Part shown: piece by piece, positions 50,506 through 58,806 of the stretch
Position numbering within the stretch: the stretch's first letter is position 1
Layout of the letters: every line of letters begins with the position of its first letter
Assembly (NCBI GenBank): GCA_963842835.1
Contig: CAWJIB010000009.1
Coordinates: 744,001-808,000 of the forward strand
DNA: 64,000 nucleotides
Reading direction: 5' to 3'
DNA from: Roseiarcus sp963842835
GTDB taxonomy: Bacteria > Pseudomonadota > Alphaproteobacteria > Rhizobiales > Beijerinckiaceae
Program-made: the position numbers and the translations under genes
Notes under the pieces: generated by a model
What the model was told of the DNA's origin: nothing
Databases searched by the model: none
Seen by the model: only the letters and a program-made list of their open reading frames with translations

Positions 50506-51473
50506 TTAAGCCTCCGGTTGCAGACCGTCGGAAGTCGGGACGTTTTCTGGGACGAGCTTCAGGCCCGCGCCGCGCGCCTGCAACTCCAGCAGCGTCGCAA
50601 AATCCTTGTCGAGATAGCCATCGCCCTGGAACACGCCATTGCCCATATGGGCTTGCAACACCTCTCGCGTCGCGGCCGTCACCGGCAGCGGCGCCTCGTG
50701 TCTACGGCCGGCCGCAAGACCGAGGTCCAGGTCCTTGCGCAAGAGATACGGCGTGAAGGTCGTCGTGAAGTCGAGGTTCACGTATGCGGGCGTCTTGTAT
50801 TGAGAGAACACTGAGCCGAGCACGCTCTTGTTGATGAATTCGAGAAAAGCGTGCCGGGGCACGCCGGCTTTCTGCGCCAGGATGGTGATTTCGGCCAGGG
50901 TCTGCGCGACGACGCCGAGGAGCACGTTGTGGCAAATCTTCACGATGCGCAACTCGTCGCCTGCGCCGACATAGGTGACGCCGCGCCCTGCGATGACGTT
51001 CAGCAAGCCCTCGACTTCGGCGAAGGCCGCGCTCGGGCCGGAGGCGACGACGCTGAGCTTGCCGGCGCGGACGCATTTGCCGTTGCCGCTGACCGGCGCG
51101 GCGACGAATTGGGAGCCTGCGGCTTCCAGGCTCGACGGATCTCGACCGACAACTCCTCGGAGATGCTGGAGCAGTCGACGACGACGCCGGGCGCGCCCTG
51201 GCGTCCCGCCAGGAGGCCGTTCTCGCCGAGCAGCACGTGCTTGAGATCGTCGGACGTGCTGACCATGGTGAACAATACGGCGCTGCGGGCCAGATCCGCC
51301 GGCGCGTCGACGATCCTGGCGCCGCGCTTGGCCAGCGGCTCGGCCTTGCTTCGGGTGCGGTTGTAGACGGCGACGTCATGGCCCGCCTTAAGGAGCCGTT
51401 CCGCCATCGGATAGCCCATACGCCCCATGCCGATCCAGCCGATCGGCCGGCCCGTGTTTGGTTTCGCGGTCAT
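50506..51473 (-). pseudogene. 3-hydroxyisobutyrate dehydrogenase-like gene, frameshifted
   Basis: The N-terminal frame (51473 to about 51135) encodes the NAD-binding half: I-G-W-I-G-M-G-R-M-G-Y-P-M-A, Y-N-R-T and D-C-S-S-I-S. After E-I-R-R the family sequence continues in another frame (S-L-E-A-A-G-S-Q-F-V-A-A-P-V), which leads into G-A-G-D-E-L-R-I-V-K-I-C-H-N, with the catalytic Lys, down to 50506. One base appears to be missing near 51130-51135. The whole would be about 322 residues. It could be tartronate semialdehyde reductase or a related beta-hydroxyacid dehydrogenase. It is the third frameshifted gene in a row. Confidence 0.8.
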
Positions 51474-51495
51474 AGCTCAAGCTCCTTCGCTTTGG

Positions 51496-51794
51496 TCAAT
51501 CGAGATTGCATCGGCCCTGCCGACGCAGAAACGCGGTTATGGCGACGCGCTCCCAGACGCCGGCCTGATGGAAGCGCTCGACCTGCGCCCGGTCCGGCGC
51601 CTCCGGGACGAACAGGCTGCCTTTCATGGCGGCTCCATCGTCGGAGACAAGAGGATCGGACATGACGATGCGAATGCGTATGGCCTCGTGTCCGACAGAA
51701 AGCTCCTATGCGCGTCGTGATTGGCCAGGCGCGCGGGCAGCGCGTCTGGCTTGTCGAGGACGTGGATCACGAACAGCGCCGGCTCGCTCTTCAT
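51496..51794 (-). pseudogene. YciI-like (YCII domain) gene, frameshifted
   Basis: The first frame gives A-L-F-V-I-H-V-L-D-K-P-D-A-L, then R-L-A-N-H-D-A-H, the YCII family start. Around 51671-51690 the frame changes; the following frame reads V-M-S-D-P-L-V-S-D-D-G, then G-S-L-F-V-P-E-A-P-D-R-A, and F-L-R-R-Q-G to a TGA at 51496. In addition the usual D-P-F segment before the A-G-V-W part is missing, as if about 20 bases had been lost. Its start overlaps the stop of the sugar-binding protein (ATGA), so the three damaged genes formed one operon. Confidence 0.75.
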
Positions 51795-52751
51795 TTGGAG
51801 ACTTGATCCCAAGTCGGGCAGTTCAATTGATCGACGGGAACGTCGTAGGCGCTGAAATTTGTTTTATCGACGACGGTGGAAGGCAGGATCACCGTGTTCG
51901 GAACGGATTCATGCCGGAGATAGCGAATGGCGATCATCGTGGCGATGCAGCCCTGTCCGAAGCCGTTGTAGGCGCCGGTGGCGAGCATCTTGCCGGCCTT
52001 GATCGCGTCGATCGCTTCCTTGGTTCCGTTGATCCCGACGATCAGCGCTTTGTTGCCGACCTCCGCTAAAGCGTCCATGGCGCCGATCGCCTCGGCGTCG
52101 TTGGCCGCCATGACGCCTGCGACATTCGGGTTGGACTGCAACAGATTTTCCATAACCTGGAGCGACTGAAGCCGCTGGTAGTTGCCTGTTTGCGAGGCGA
52201 CGAGCTTCACGTCGGGAAACTGCTTGATTGCGTCCTGGAAGCCCCTCAGCCGATCCTGCGCCGTCAAAGAGCCGCGAACGCCCTCGATAATGACGACTTC
52301 GCCTTTGCCGCCCATCGCCTTCAGCAAGGCGAGACCGGTCTGTTTTGCGAGCGTATAGTCGTCGGCGCCGACGAATGCGACGAAATCGCCGCCAGTGGCG
52401 TGATCGGTGACGTTGACGACCGGGATCTTCGCGGCGTTGAGTTTTTGCACTCCCGGCACCATCGCCTTCGAGTTCGACCGGCGCCATCACGATGGCGTCG
52501 GGCTTCTTGACGATCAGGTCGTCGATTTCGCTCATCTGCTCGGAAATGCTGTCGGGCTGCGTCGGCACATATTGCAGCACTTTGGCGTGCATGATTTCCG
52601 CCGCCTTCGCCGCCCCGAGTCGCTCGGCTTGGAAGAACGGGTTCGTCTGGTTCTTGGTCAGTACGGCGATCGTCTCGTTGTCGGCGTAGGCTTGGCCCGC
52701 GAGAGCCGTGGCGACCCCCATTGCGAACATGGTGGCGATTGAACGCTTCAT
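51791..52751 (-). pseudogene. Ribose-type ABC substrate-binding protein gene, frameshifted
   Basis: The first frame from ATG 52751 encodes a signal peptide and K-N-Q-T-N-P-F-F-Q-A-E-R-L-G, ending K-P-D-A-I-V-M-A-P-V-E-L-E. The next family residues (M-V-P-G-V-Q-K-L-N, then I-P-V-V-N-V-T-D) continue in another frame to 51791. One extra base lies at about 52462-52475. The second part holds A-N-D-A-E-A-I-G-A-M-D-A-L and the V-G-I-N-G-T ligand region. It belongs to the RbsB-type periplasmic sugar-binding family. No permease or ATPase for it lies in the window. GGGAGGA precedes the start. Confidence 0.85.
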
Positions 52752-53421
52752 TTGGTTTCCTCCCTTTGTACAGCTGAACGCGGCGACGGCCGGCGCGCCG
52801 ATCGAGCCCGACCGCCGTCGTCACGAAAGCGCCTGTCGCCGAAGGCGGCCAACCGGCGCCGGCGCGGCATTATGCGCGATGCCGCGCGGCGGAAGGACGG
52901 GGTCGGTCTCGACGCGCCGAAGGTTGAAAGCGCCGTTCGCTCGCCGGGCATGGCTGCGGTCTCGCGACGGATATCCGCCCGCGGCGCCATCGAGAACGCC
53001 AAGGCGCGGCGGCGGCCGAGCGCGCCCCTCTCGTCGGCCGGCGCTTTATGCGCGCCACTGCCGAACGCCGCCTGCCAGGGCGGCCCGCCATAAGCGAAGA
53101 TCGCTTCCATCCCGTTCGGGCGCCTTCCGTCCCTTGGCGACGATCGCAGATAGCGATCGATCTGACGATTAGACAAATCCCAGTCGCGGGCCTGGGTCTA
53201 TCGCTTGGATGTTCATTTCGGATATTATCCAGGCCATGCACGATTGCGAACTTCTGCGCGTAATCGAATGTTCTGTTTGAGGGCTGGGGACGCGAAGCGC
53301 AACTGGCCGAGGGCGATCCCAACTCGTAAAGCCGTCGAGCCGATCCTGAGCGAAGCTGACCGCACGACGTGGCTGCAAGGCGCTTGCGAGCGTGTTTCGG
53401 CCGGCAAAGACAGGCGCCGAT
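52752..53421. other. Intergenic region, no confident feature
   Basis: About 670 bases between the damaged binding-protein operon and the DUF1810 gene. All frames are arginine/alanine-rich and without family features. I see no terminator, repeat or operator. Decayed coding sequence cannot be excluded next to three broken genes. Confidence 0.4.
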
Positions 53422-53883
53422 ATGCCAGCGAGGTTTGACGTGGAAGCCGACGATCCCTACGACCTTCAGCGATTCGTCACGGCGCAGGCGCCGATCTTCG
53501 AGACCGCGCTTGGCGAACTGAAGGCCGGCCAGAAGCGCAGCCACTGGATGTGGTTCGTCTTCCCGCAGCTGCGCGGCCTCGGCCGCTCCTCGATGGCGCA
53601 GTTCTACGGCCTCGGCTCCCTCGACGAGGCGCGCGCCTACCTCGCTCATCCGCTGCTCGGAAGGAGATTGAACCTCTGCACCGAGGCGGTTCTGGCGATC
53701 AAGGAGCGATCCCTCCATGCGATCTTCGGCGCGCCGGACGACATGAAGTTCCAGTCCTCGATGACCCTGTTCGCGCGCGCGGCCGGGGACGACGAGAGCC
53801 CGTTCCGCAGGGCGCTCGATCGTTACTGCCAGGGCCGCATGGACGAACGCACTCTGGCGCTTCTCGAGGCGGGCGCGAGCTGA
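53422..53883 (+). CDS. DUF1810 family protein
   Basis: The 153-residue protein matches DUF1810, a small cytosolic family of unknown role. Hallmarks are D-P-Y-D-L-Q-R-F-V at the N-terminus, K-R-S-H-W-M-W-F-V-F-P-Q, G-L-G-R-S-S-M-A-Q-F-Y and F-Q-S-S-M-T-L-F. The ATG at 53422 starts just before the domain. The next gene converges at 15 bases. No partner is evident. Confidence 0.9.
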   Translation: MPARFDVEADDPYDLQRFVTAQAPIFETALGELKAGQKRSHWMWFVFPQLRGLGRSSMAQFYGLGSLDEARAYLAHPLLGRRLNLCTEAVLAIKERSLHAIFGAPDDMKFQSSMTLFARAAGDDESPFRRALDRYCQGRMDERTLALLEAGAS

Positions 53884-53898
53884 CGCGCGGCGCGCGTT

Positions 53899-56190
53899 CT
53901 ACGCCTTCAACGCTTCCGCTTCGATGGGCAGGCTGCGGATGCGCTTGCCTGTGGCGGCGAAGATGGCGTTGCAAAGCGCCGGAATCACGGGTGGCAGAGC
54001 CGGTTCGCCGAGACCGGTCGGCGGATGGTCGGTGGTGAGGAAATGCACCTCGACAGGCGGGGCCTGACCCATGCGCAGCGGTTTCACGCTGTCGAAATTG
54101 GCCTGCGCCACACGGCCGCGATCGATGGTGATCGCCTGGCCCAGCGCGGCGCCGAGCCCATCGAGCGCCGCGCCCTGAACCTGATTCTCGGCGCCGCTGG
54201 GATTGACGATCTGGCTGCCGACGTCGCCGACAACCCAGACATGATCGAGCTTGACCTCGCCGGAAGTCGCCACCGTCGCTTGCACCACCTCGGCGAAATA
54301 GCCGAAATGGCTGAAATAGAAGGCGACGCCTTTGCCCGTGCGTTTGGGAAGCGCGTCGCGACGCCCCCAGTCGGAAACTTCCGCGACGCGGAGCAGCACG
54401 TCGCGCATGCGGCCGGTGTCGAAATCGCGCAAGGCGTTGGGCTTGCCGGACGAATTGACAAGCACCCGCGGCTCCCCGAGCAGAGCGAGGCGAAACGCCA
54501 GCGGATCTTTGCCGGCGTGATGCGCAAGCTCGTCAATGAAGGATTGAAAGACGAAGCCGAGCGCGTTGGAGCGCGGCGCGCGCAGCGGCCCGGTCGGGAC
54601 GCCCAGTTCCATCATCGACTGCCCGTATTCGAGATGCGGGACGAGCTGCGCCGGGAATTCATTGGCGTCCATGGCCGCGGAGTCGGCCGGCCTGCCGCCG
54701 CTGCCGAACGTCACGAAATGGTCGCTGAAGGCGACGAGTTGGCCCGCGCCGTCGAGGCCGCCCTTGAAGAAGTGGAAGCCTGCAGGCCGATAGAAATCGT
54801 GCTGGACATCATCCTCGCGGTTCCAGAGCAGCTTCACCGGCGCGCCGACGCGCTTGGAGATCCAGGCGGCCTCGGCCATGAAATCGCTGCGCAGACGCCT
54901 CCCGAAGCCGCCGCCCACCCGCGTCATATGGACCGTGACGTCCCTCTCGGGGATTCCCAAGGTCGCCGCCACCAGCTTGGCGCCCGGTCCGGGGTTCTGC
55001 GTCGGCGCCCAGAGCACGACCTTGCCGTCGGCGAAATGCGCGGTGCAATTTTGCGGCTCGAGACTGATATGGGCGAGGAAGGGATAGGAATAGGCCGCTT
55101 CCACGACGCGAGCGGCGCCCTGCAGCGCGGACGCGACGTCGCCGTCGCGACGCAGATAGGCCGCTGGAGTCCCGCTGGCGAGCTTGGTCGCATCCCGCGC
55201 GAAGAGCTCGCTGCTTTGAGCGGAGGTCGGGCCCTCGTCCCACTCGATCGCGAGCTTTTCGCGCGCGCGGCTCGCCGCCCACCAGCTCTTGGCGACGATG
55301 GCGACCCCGTCGGCGACGCCCTGCGGATCGCCGGCGGGGTTGGCCTCGCTCGCCCGGACGATGAAGGCGTCGCGCACACCCGGCAGCGCCCTGACCGCTT
55401 CGACGTTCGCGCTCGTCACCCTGCCGCCGAAGACGGGGCATTTCTGGAAGACGGCGTAGAGCATGCCGGGCACGGCGACATCGATGCCGAAGAGCGGCTG
55501 GCCGGTCACGATCTTGGCGTTGTCGACGCCGGGCGTCGGTTGGCCGATGATCTTGAATGTCTTGGGATCCTTGAGCGTCACGCCGCCGAGATCGGGCGCC
55601 GGCAGCGTCGCGGCTTTCGACGCCAGCTCGCCGTAGCCGAGCGAACGTCCGCTCTTCGCGTGATGGACGACGCCGGCCTCGGCGCTGCATTCCGACGGCG
55701 GGACGTTCCAGCTTTGCGCCGCCGCGGCGACGAGCATTTGCCGCGCGGCGGCGCCGACGCGGCGCAGGGGCTCGTAGTTGAGCGGCGTCGCCATGCTGCC
55801 GCCTGCGAATTGCTGGCCGAATTTGCCGGCGTCGAGCGGCGCCTGTTCGATGCGCACGTTCTTCCATTCGACGTCGAGTTCCTCGGCGATCACCATTGGC
55901 AGCATCGTCTTGACGCCTTGGCCGATTTCCGGATTCTTCGACATGATCGTGACGACGCCGTCGGGCGCGATGCGGATGAAAGCGTTGAGCGGCGCGGCCT
56001 CGCGCGCGGCGTCGATGGACGTTTGCGCCATCGCGACATCCGCCAGCGGCGGCAGCATCGCGTGCAACAAGAGCCCTCCGCCGGCTGCGGCGCTCGCTCT
56101 CAGGAAAGCGCGACGCGAGGGAACGGTGGAGAATGACGCAGCGGCGGCGGGGCTTTCAGAGCCAATCGCGGCGATGGTTGTCATGGTCAC
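53899..56190 (-). CDS. Molybdenum hydroxylase large subunit (IorB-like, xanthine dehydrogenase family)
   Basis: The 763-residue subunit binds a molybdopterin cofactor and oxidises an aldehyde or N-heterocycle. A twin-arginine signal (P-S-R-R-A-F-L-R-A-S) directs it to the periplasm. Domain marks include N-P-E-I-G-Q-G-V-K-T-M-L-P-M, G-Q-P-L-F-G-I-D-V, R-V-G-G-G-F-G-R-R and the C-terminal G-L-G-E-P-A-L-P-P-V, whose Glu is the catalytic base of the family. GTG 56190 overlaps the small-subunit stop; ATG 56184 is an alternative. With the 2Fe-2S subunit it forms the two-subunit type that gives electrons to cytochrome c. Confidence 0.92.
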   Translation of the reverse strand: MTMTTIAAIGSESPAAAASFSTVPSRRAFLRASAAAGGGLLLHAMLPPLADVAMAQTSIDAAREAAPLNAFIRIAPDGVVTIMSKNPEIGQGVKTMLPMVIAEELDVEWKNVRIEQAPLDAGKFGQQFAGGSMATPLNYEPLRRVGAAARQMLVAAAAQSWNVPPSECSAEAGVVHHAKSGRSLGYGELASKAATLPAPDLGGVTLKDPKTFKIIGQPTPGVDNAKIVTGQPLFGIDVAVPGMLYAVFQKCPVFGGRVTSANVEAVRALPGVRDAFIVRASEANPAGDPQGVADGVAIVAKSWWAASRAREKLAIEWDEGPTSAQSSELFARDATKLASGTPAAYLRRDGDVASALQGAARVVEAAYSYPFLAHISLEPQNCTAHFADGKVVLWAPTQNPGPGAKLVAATLGIPERDVTVHMTRVGGGFGRRLRSDFMAEAAWISKRVGAPVKLLWNREDDVQHDFYRPAGFHFFKGGLDGAGQLVAFSDHFVTFGSGGRPADSAAMDANEFPAQLVPHLEYGQSMMELGVPTGPLRAPRSNALGFVFQSFIDELAHHAGKDPLAFRLALLGEPRVLVNSSGKPNALRDFDTGRMRDVLLRVAEVSDWGRRDALPKRTGKGVAFYFSHFGYFAEVVQATVATSGEVKLDHVWVVGDVGSQIVNPSGAENQVQGAALDGLGAALGQAITIDRGRVAQANFDSVKPLRMGQAPPVEVHFLTTDHPPTGLGEPALPPVIPALCNAIFAATGKRIRSLPIEAEALKA

Positions 56191-56666
56191 TTCGCCTCCG
56201 CAGCGTTTGCTAGGGCGCGCGCCGCTCTTTTTATCGCGGCGCGGATGCGCGAATAGGCGCCGCAGCGACAGACGTTGCCGCTCATCGCGGCGTCGATCTC
56301 ATGATCGCTTGGGCGCCGGTTCTTCGACAGGAGCGCGGCCGCCGACATGATTTGACCCGCCTGACAATAGCCGCACTGGGGCACGTCGAGCTCCATCCAG
56401 GCGGCCTGCAGCGTCTTCCCGACAGGGTCGGAGGCCATTCCCTCGATGGTTGCGACGGCGGCCTTGCCGACGCTCGAGATCGGCGTCTGGCAGGAGCGCG
56501 CCGCCTCGCCGTCGAGATGGACGGTGCAAGCGCCGCAGAGCCCGACGCCGCAGCCGAACTTGCCGCCCTTCAAATCGAGTTCGTCGCGCAGCACCCAGAG
56601 AAGCGGAGTGTCCCCGTCGACGTCGACGGTTCGCTTCAAGCCGTTCACTTCGATCGTATAAGCCAT
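56187..56666 (-). CDS. Molybdenum hydroxylase 2Fe-2S small subunit (IorA-like)
   Basis: The 159-residue protein has the two [2Fe-2S] domains of this family. The plant-type cluster uses C-G-V-G-L-C-G-A-C and a later C, and the C-terminal four-helix cluster uses C-G-Y-C-Q-A-G-Q and C-R-C-G-A-Y. It lacks an export signal and probably travels with the Tat-targeted large subunit. Its stop overlaps the start of the large subunit gene. There is no FAD subunit, as expected for the Ior type. Confidence 0.94.
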   Translation of the reverse strand: MAYTIEVNGLKRTVDVDGDTPLLWVLRDELDLKGGKFGCGVGLCGACTVHLDGEAARSCQTPISSVGKAAVATIEGMASDPVGKTLQAAWMELDVPQCGYCQAGQIMSAAALLSKNRRPSDHEIDAAMSGNVCRCGAYSRIRAAIKRAARALANAAEAK

Positions 56667-57197
56667 CGTCCGCGCCTCTGGTCTCTGTCGTCGGGCTTGC
56701 GCTCGCGTGGGGACTTATGGGACCGCTGATAAAAATCGCAATTTGGCGTCGCTGGGGAGGGCGCGCTGGCGCGCCGCGTCCCGATCGAACCTTCCCGCCT
56801 CCATTACCCCGTCCCCCGCGCCGACCGCCACGCGCCCGAGTCCGCGCGCGATCGCGACATTACCCTCTGCGCGGCCCCCTTTCACGGCATGGCAAAGCCG
56901 CTTCGCGACCGAGAATGGTCGCCGATTGGGAAGACTTCATGGCGACGAGAACAATCCTTCGTTACCGGGCGCCCGGGATTCGGAACATTTGCGCAGACAA
57001 GTTTGACCGCTCCCGCGGCGCCGCTGCAGCGCCGTTCGACCGCAGGGATTTTCGGGCTACAAGCCGGCCGTTGATCGCTCCAGCGGGGTGACGATCAAAA
57101 AGCCCGCGGGCGGCCGCCGGCTCTCGCCGCGCCGACGCGGCGCTCAGCCGAAAGCAGCGTCTCTCAGGATGAGACGGACGGCGCGCAAAACCTCAGT
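56667..57197. other. Intergenic region before the molybdenum hydroxylase genes
   Basis: About 530 bases between the cytochrome c stop and the hydroxylase start, both on the minus strand. It holds the cytochrome terminator (below) and presumably the hydroxylase promoter. No supported ORF is present. Confidence 0.45.
57096..57122 (-). terminator. Probable rho-independent terminator after the cytochrome c gene
   Basis: Read on the minus strand, GCCGGCGG pairs with CCGCGGGC (one mismatch) around a short loop, followed by TTTTT. It lies about 75 bases after the cytochrome stop codon. Confidence 0.6.
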
Positions 57198-57641
57198 TCA
57201 CGGCGCGTTCTTCAGAGCCGCAATGATGTCGGCGCGCTCCTTGGGGTCGGAAATGCCGATGAGGGTCTTGGCCGTGCCCGGCAGGAACTTGCTCGGCGCC
57301 GTCAGAAATTTATCGAGATCGGCTTCCGTCCAGTCGCCCCCGGCGTTCCGCAGCGCCGCGGAATAGCCGTACCAGTCGGCCCGCGCCTTGCGCGCGCCCA
57401 CGATGCCGTGCAGCGGAGGCCCCACGCGAAGCGGTCCGCCCGTCTCGATGCTGTGGCATACGACGCATCGCTTCAGCGGCCCGTCGGCGCCGACCGGCGT
57501 CGCCTGGAACCTGTAGCCGCCCGCTTCGACCGTTTGCGGGGCGGGCATCGCCTGTGGTTGCGTCCCGACCACCCAGCCGACGCCCCCCACGACGGCGATT
57601 ATGACCACGGCGGCGGCAAGATAAGAGGCAACCCGCTGCAT
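57198..57641 (-). CDS. Membrane-anchored class I cytochrome c
   Basis: The 147-residue protein has an N-terminal membrane segment (Y-L-A-A-A-V-V-I-I-A-V-V-G-G-V) and one haem site, C-V-V-C-H-S. The following G-P-P-L-H-G-I-V-G-A and a Met in the region F-L-P-G-T-A-K follow the class I pattern, although the usual G-T-x-M is changed to G-T-A-K, so the axial ligand may differ. It is divergent from the Crp/Fnr gene and could take electrons from the molybdenum hydroxylase or the hydrogenase chain. The ATG at 57641 gives the membrane anchor. Confidence 0.85.
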   Translation of the reverse strand: MQRVASYLAAAVVIIAVVGGVGWVVGTQPQAMPAPQTVEAGGYRFQATPVGADGPLKRCVVCHSIETGGPLRVGPPLHGIVGARKARADWYGYSAALRNAGGDWTEADLDKFLTAPSKFLPGTAKTLIGISDPKERADIIAALKNAP

Positions 57642-57732
57642 GGTTCGCACCCGCGTAACAGCGCCTGCATCCACGGCCCGACGCCGACCCTGCAGACGTG
57701 TGCGGCCTTAGCCGGAAGCGCGTCGATCGTCG

Positions 57733-57746
57733 TTGATGATCGTCAA
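57733..57746. promoter_or_regulatory. Fnr-like box in the cytochrome c / regulator divergent promoter
   Basis: TTGATGATCGTCAA differs from the Fnr consensus TTGAT-N4-ATCAA by one base and is near-identical to the box before hybO. It lies 92 bases upstream of the cytochrome start and about 220 upstream of the regulator start. The adjacent regulator is the likely ligand. Confidence 0.6.
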
Positions 57747-57968
57747 TTTCGTCCGACATCGCCGATTCCGCGCCGCATCGCGCGGCCAGCGGACGCCTGG
57801 CCTCGCAAGATCGGCCGCGCGTCGCGATCAGACCCCTTCTACTTTGGATTAGGTCAGTTGCTCCATTGCGTTATGTCAAAACGTCCGGCCTGGATTGTCG
57901 CATTATTTTCGCGGGTCTGGCCCAGAGACCACGAGGCGGGCTCGAGCGGGGGGAGGACCACATCGACC

Positions 57969-58700
57969 GTGACACAAGGCTGCACAAAGCCCGAGGCGCG
58001 ATCCTGCATTGTCTGTCACGTCGGGCGGCGGAGCGATTGGCGCGATCTTGACGAAGCGGCGAGCGCCCTGCTCGAGGGCGGCCGGCGGCGGCGTGAATAT
58101 GGTTCTGGCGAGGTCGTCTTCGCGCAGGGCGAACGTAACGACGGCGTGCACTGCGTCTCCGGGGGCACGGTGGGGATCCGCAGGCTCGACGCCAACGGCA
58201 ACTCGGTGCTGCTGGGGCTCGCCTATCCCGGCGACACGATCGGATACCGTTCGTTCCTCATCGGCGGCGAGCACAAGACCAGCGCGGAAGCGCTGGGTCC
58301 GGGCGTAGTGTGCCATATCGACCGCGCGACGCTCACGGCGCTGCTGGCCGGCAACCCGGCGTTCGGTCTGCGATTTCTGCAACGCTCGATCTTCGAGCTC
58401 GAACACGCCCACGACACGATGTTCCGTCAGGCGACGCTGTCGAACCGCCACCAGCTCGTGCACCTTCTGCTCGTCCTCGTGCGACGGCACGGCCGCCGGC
58501 ACGCGAACGGTTCGCAATCGATCGATCTGCCGGTGTCGCGAAGGGACCTCGCGTCGATGATCGGCACGCGCCACGAGACGGTCTCGCGCATCATCGGCCG
58601 ACTCGAGACCGATGGAATGGCCCACTTTTCCGGCCGGCAGGTCATAATTCCCAGCGTGGAAGCCCTCGCCGCCGAAATCCATTGGCTTGTCCCGGCGTGA
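57969..58700 (+). CDS. Crp/Fnr-family transcriptional regulator of the hydrogenase locus
   Basis: The protein of about 243 residues has a cyclic-nucleotide-type sensor domain (Y-G-S-G-E-V-V-F-A-Q-G-E, then G-L-A-Y-P-G-D-T-I-G) and an Fnr-type helix-turn-helix, S-R-R-D-L-A-S-M-I-G-T-R-H-E-T-V-S-R. Cysteines near the N-terminus (C-T-K-P, then S-C-I-V-C-H-V-G) could bind an Fe-S cluster or haem, and more cysteines are inside the domain (H-C-V, V-C-H-I). GTG 57969 is preferred because of the GGAGG site and domain position; ATG 57873 is an alternative. It precedes hybO by 106 bases and probably controls it. Confidence 0.85.
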   Translation: MTQGCTKPEARSCIVCHVGRRSDWRDLDEAASALLEGGRRRREYGSGEVVFAQGERNDGVHCVSGGTVGIRRLDANGNSVLLGLAYPGDTIGYRSFLIGGEHKTSAEALGPGVVCHIDRATLTALLAGNPAFGLRFLQRSIFELEHAHDTMFRQATLSNRHQLVHLLLVLVRRHGRRHANGSQSIDLPVSRRDLASMIGTRHETVSRIIGRLETDGMAHFSGRQVIIPSVEALAAEIHWLVPA

Positions 58701-58731
58701 TCGGCCGCATCATCGGCGATATCGGGAAAAA

Positions 58732-58745
58732 TTGACGATCGTCAT
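58732..58745 (+). promoter_or_regulatory. Palindromic Fnr-like box upstream of hybO
   Basis: TTGACGATCGTCAT contains the perfect 12-base palindrome TGACGATCGTCA, 61 bases before the hybO start. It shares TTGA-Y-GATCGTCA with the box at 57733. The spacing suits an activator site. Confidence 0.65.
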
Positions 58746-58806
58746 CGCCCTTCGCAGAGGCCCGCGATAGCGCATCTCCTGCGCAAATCTCAAAAAAGGG
58801 CGGGCC

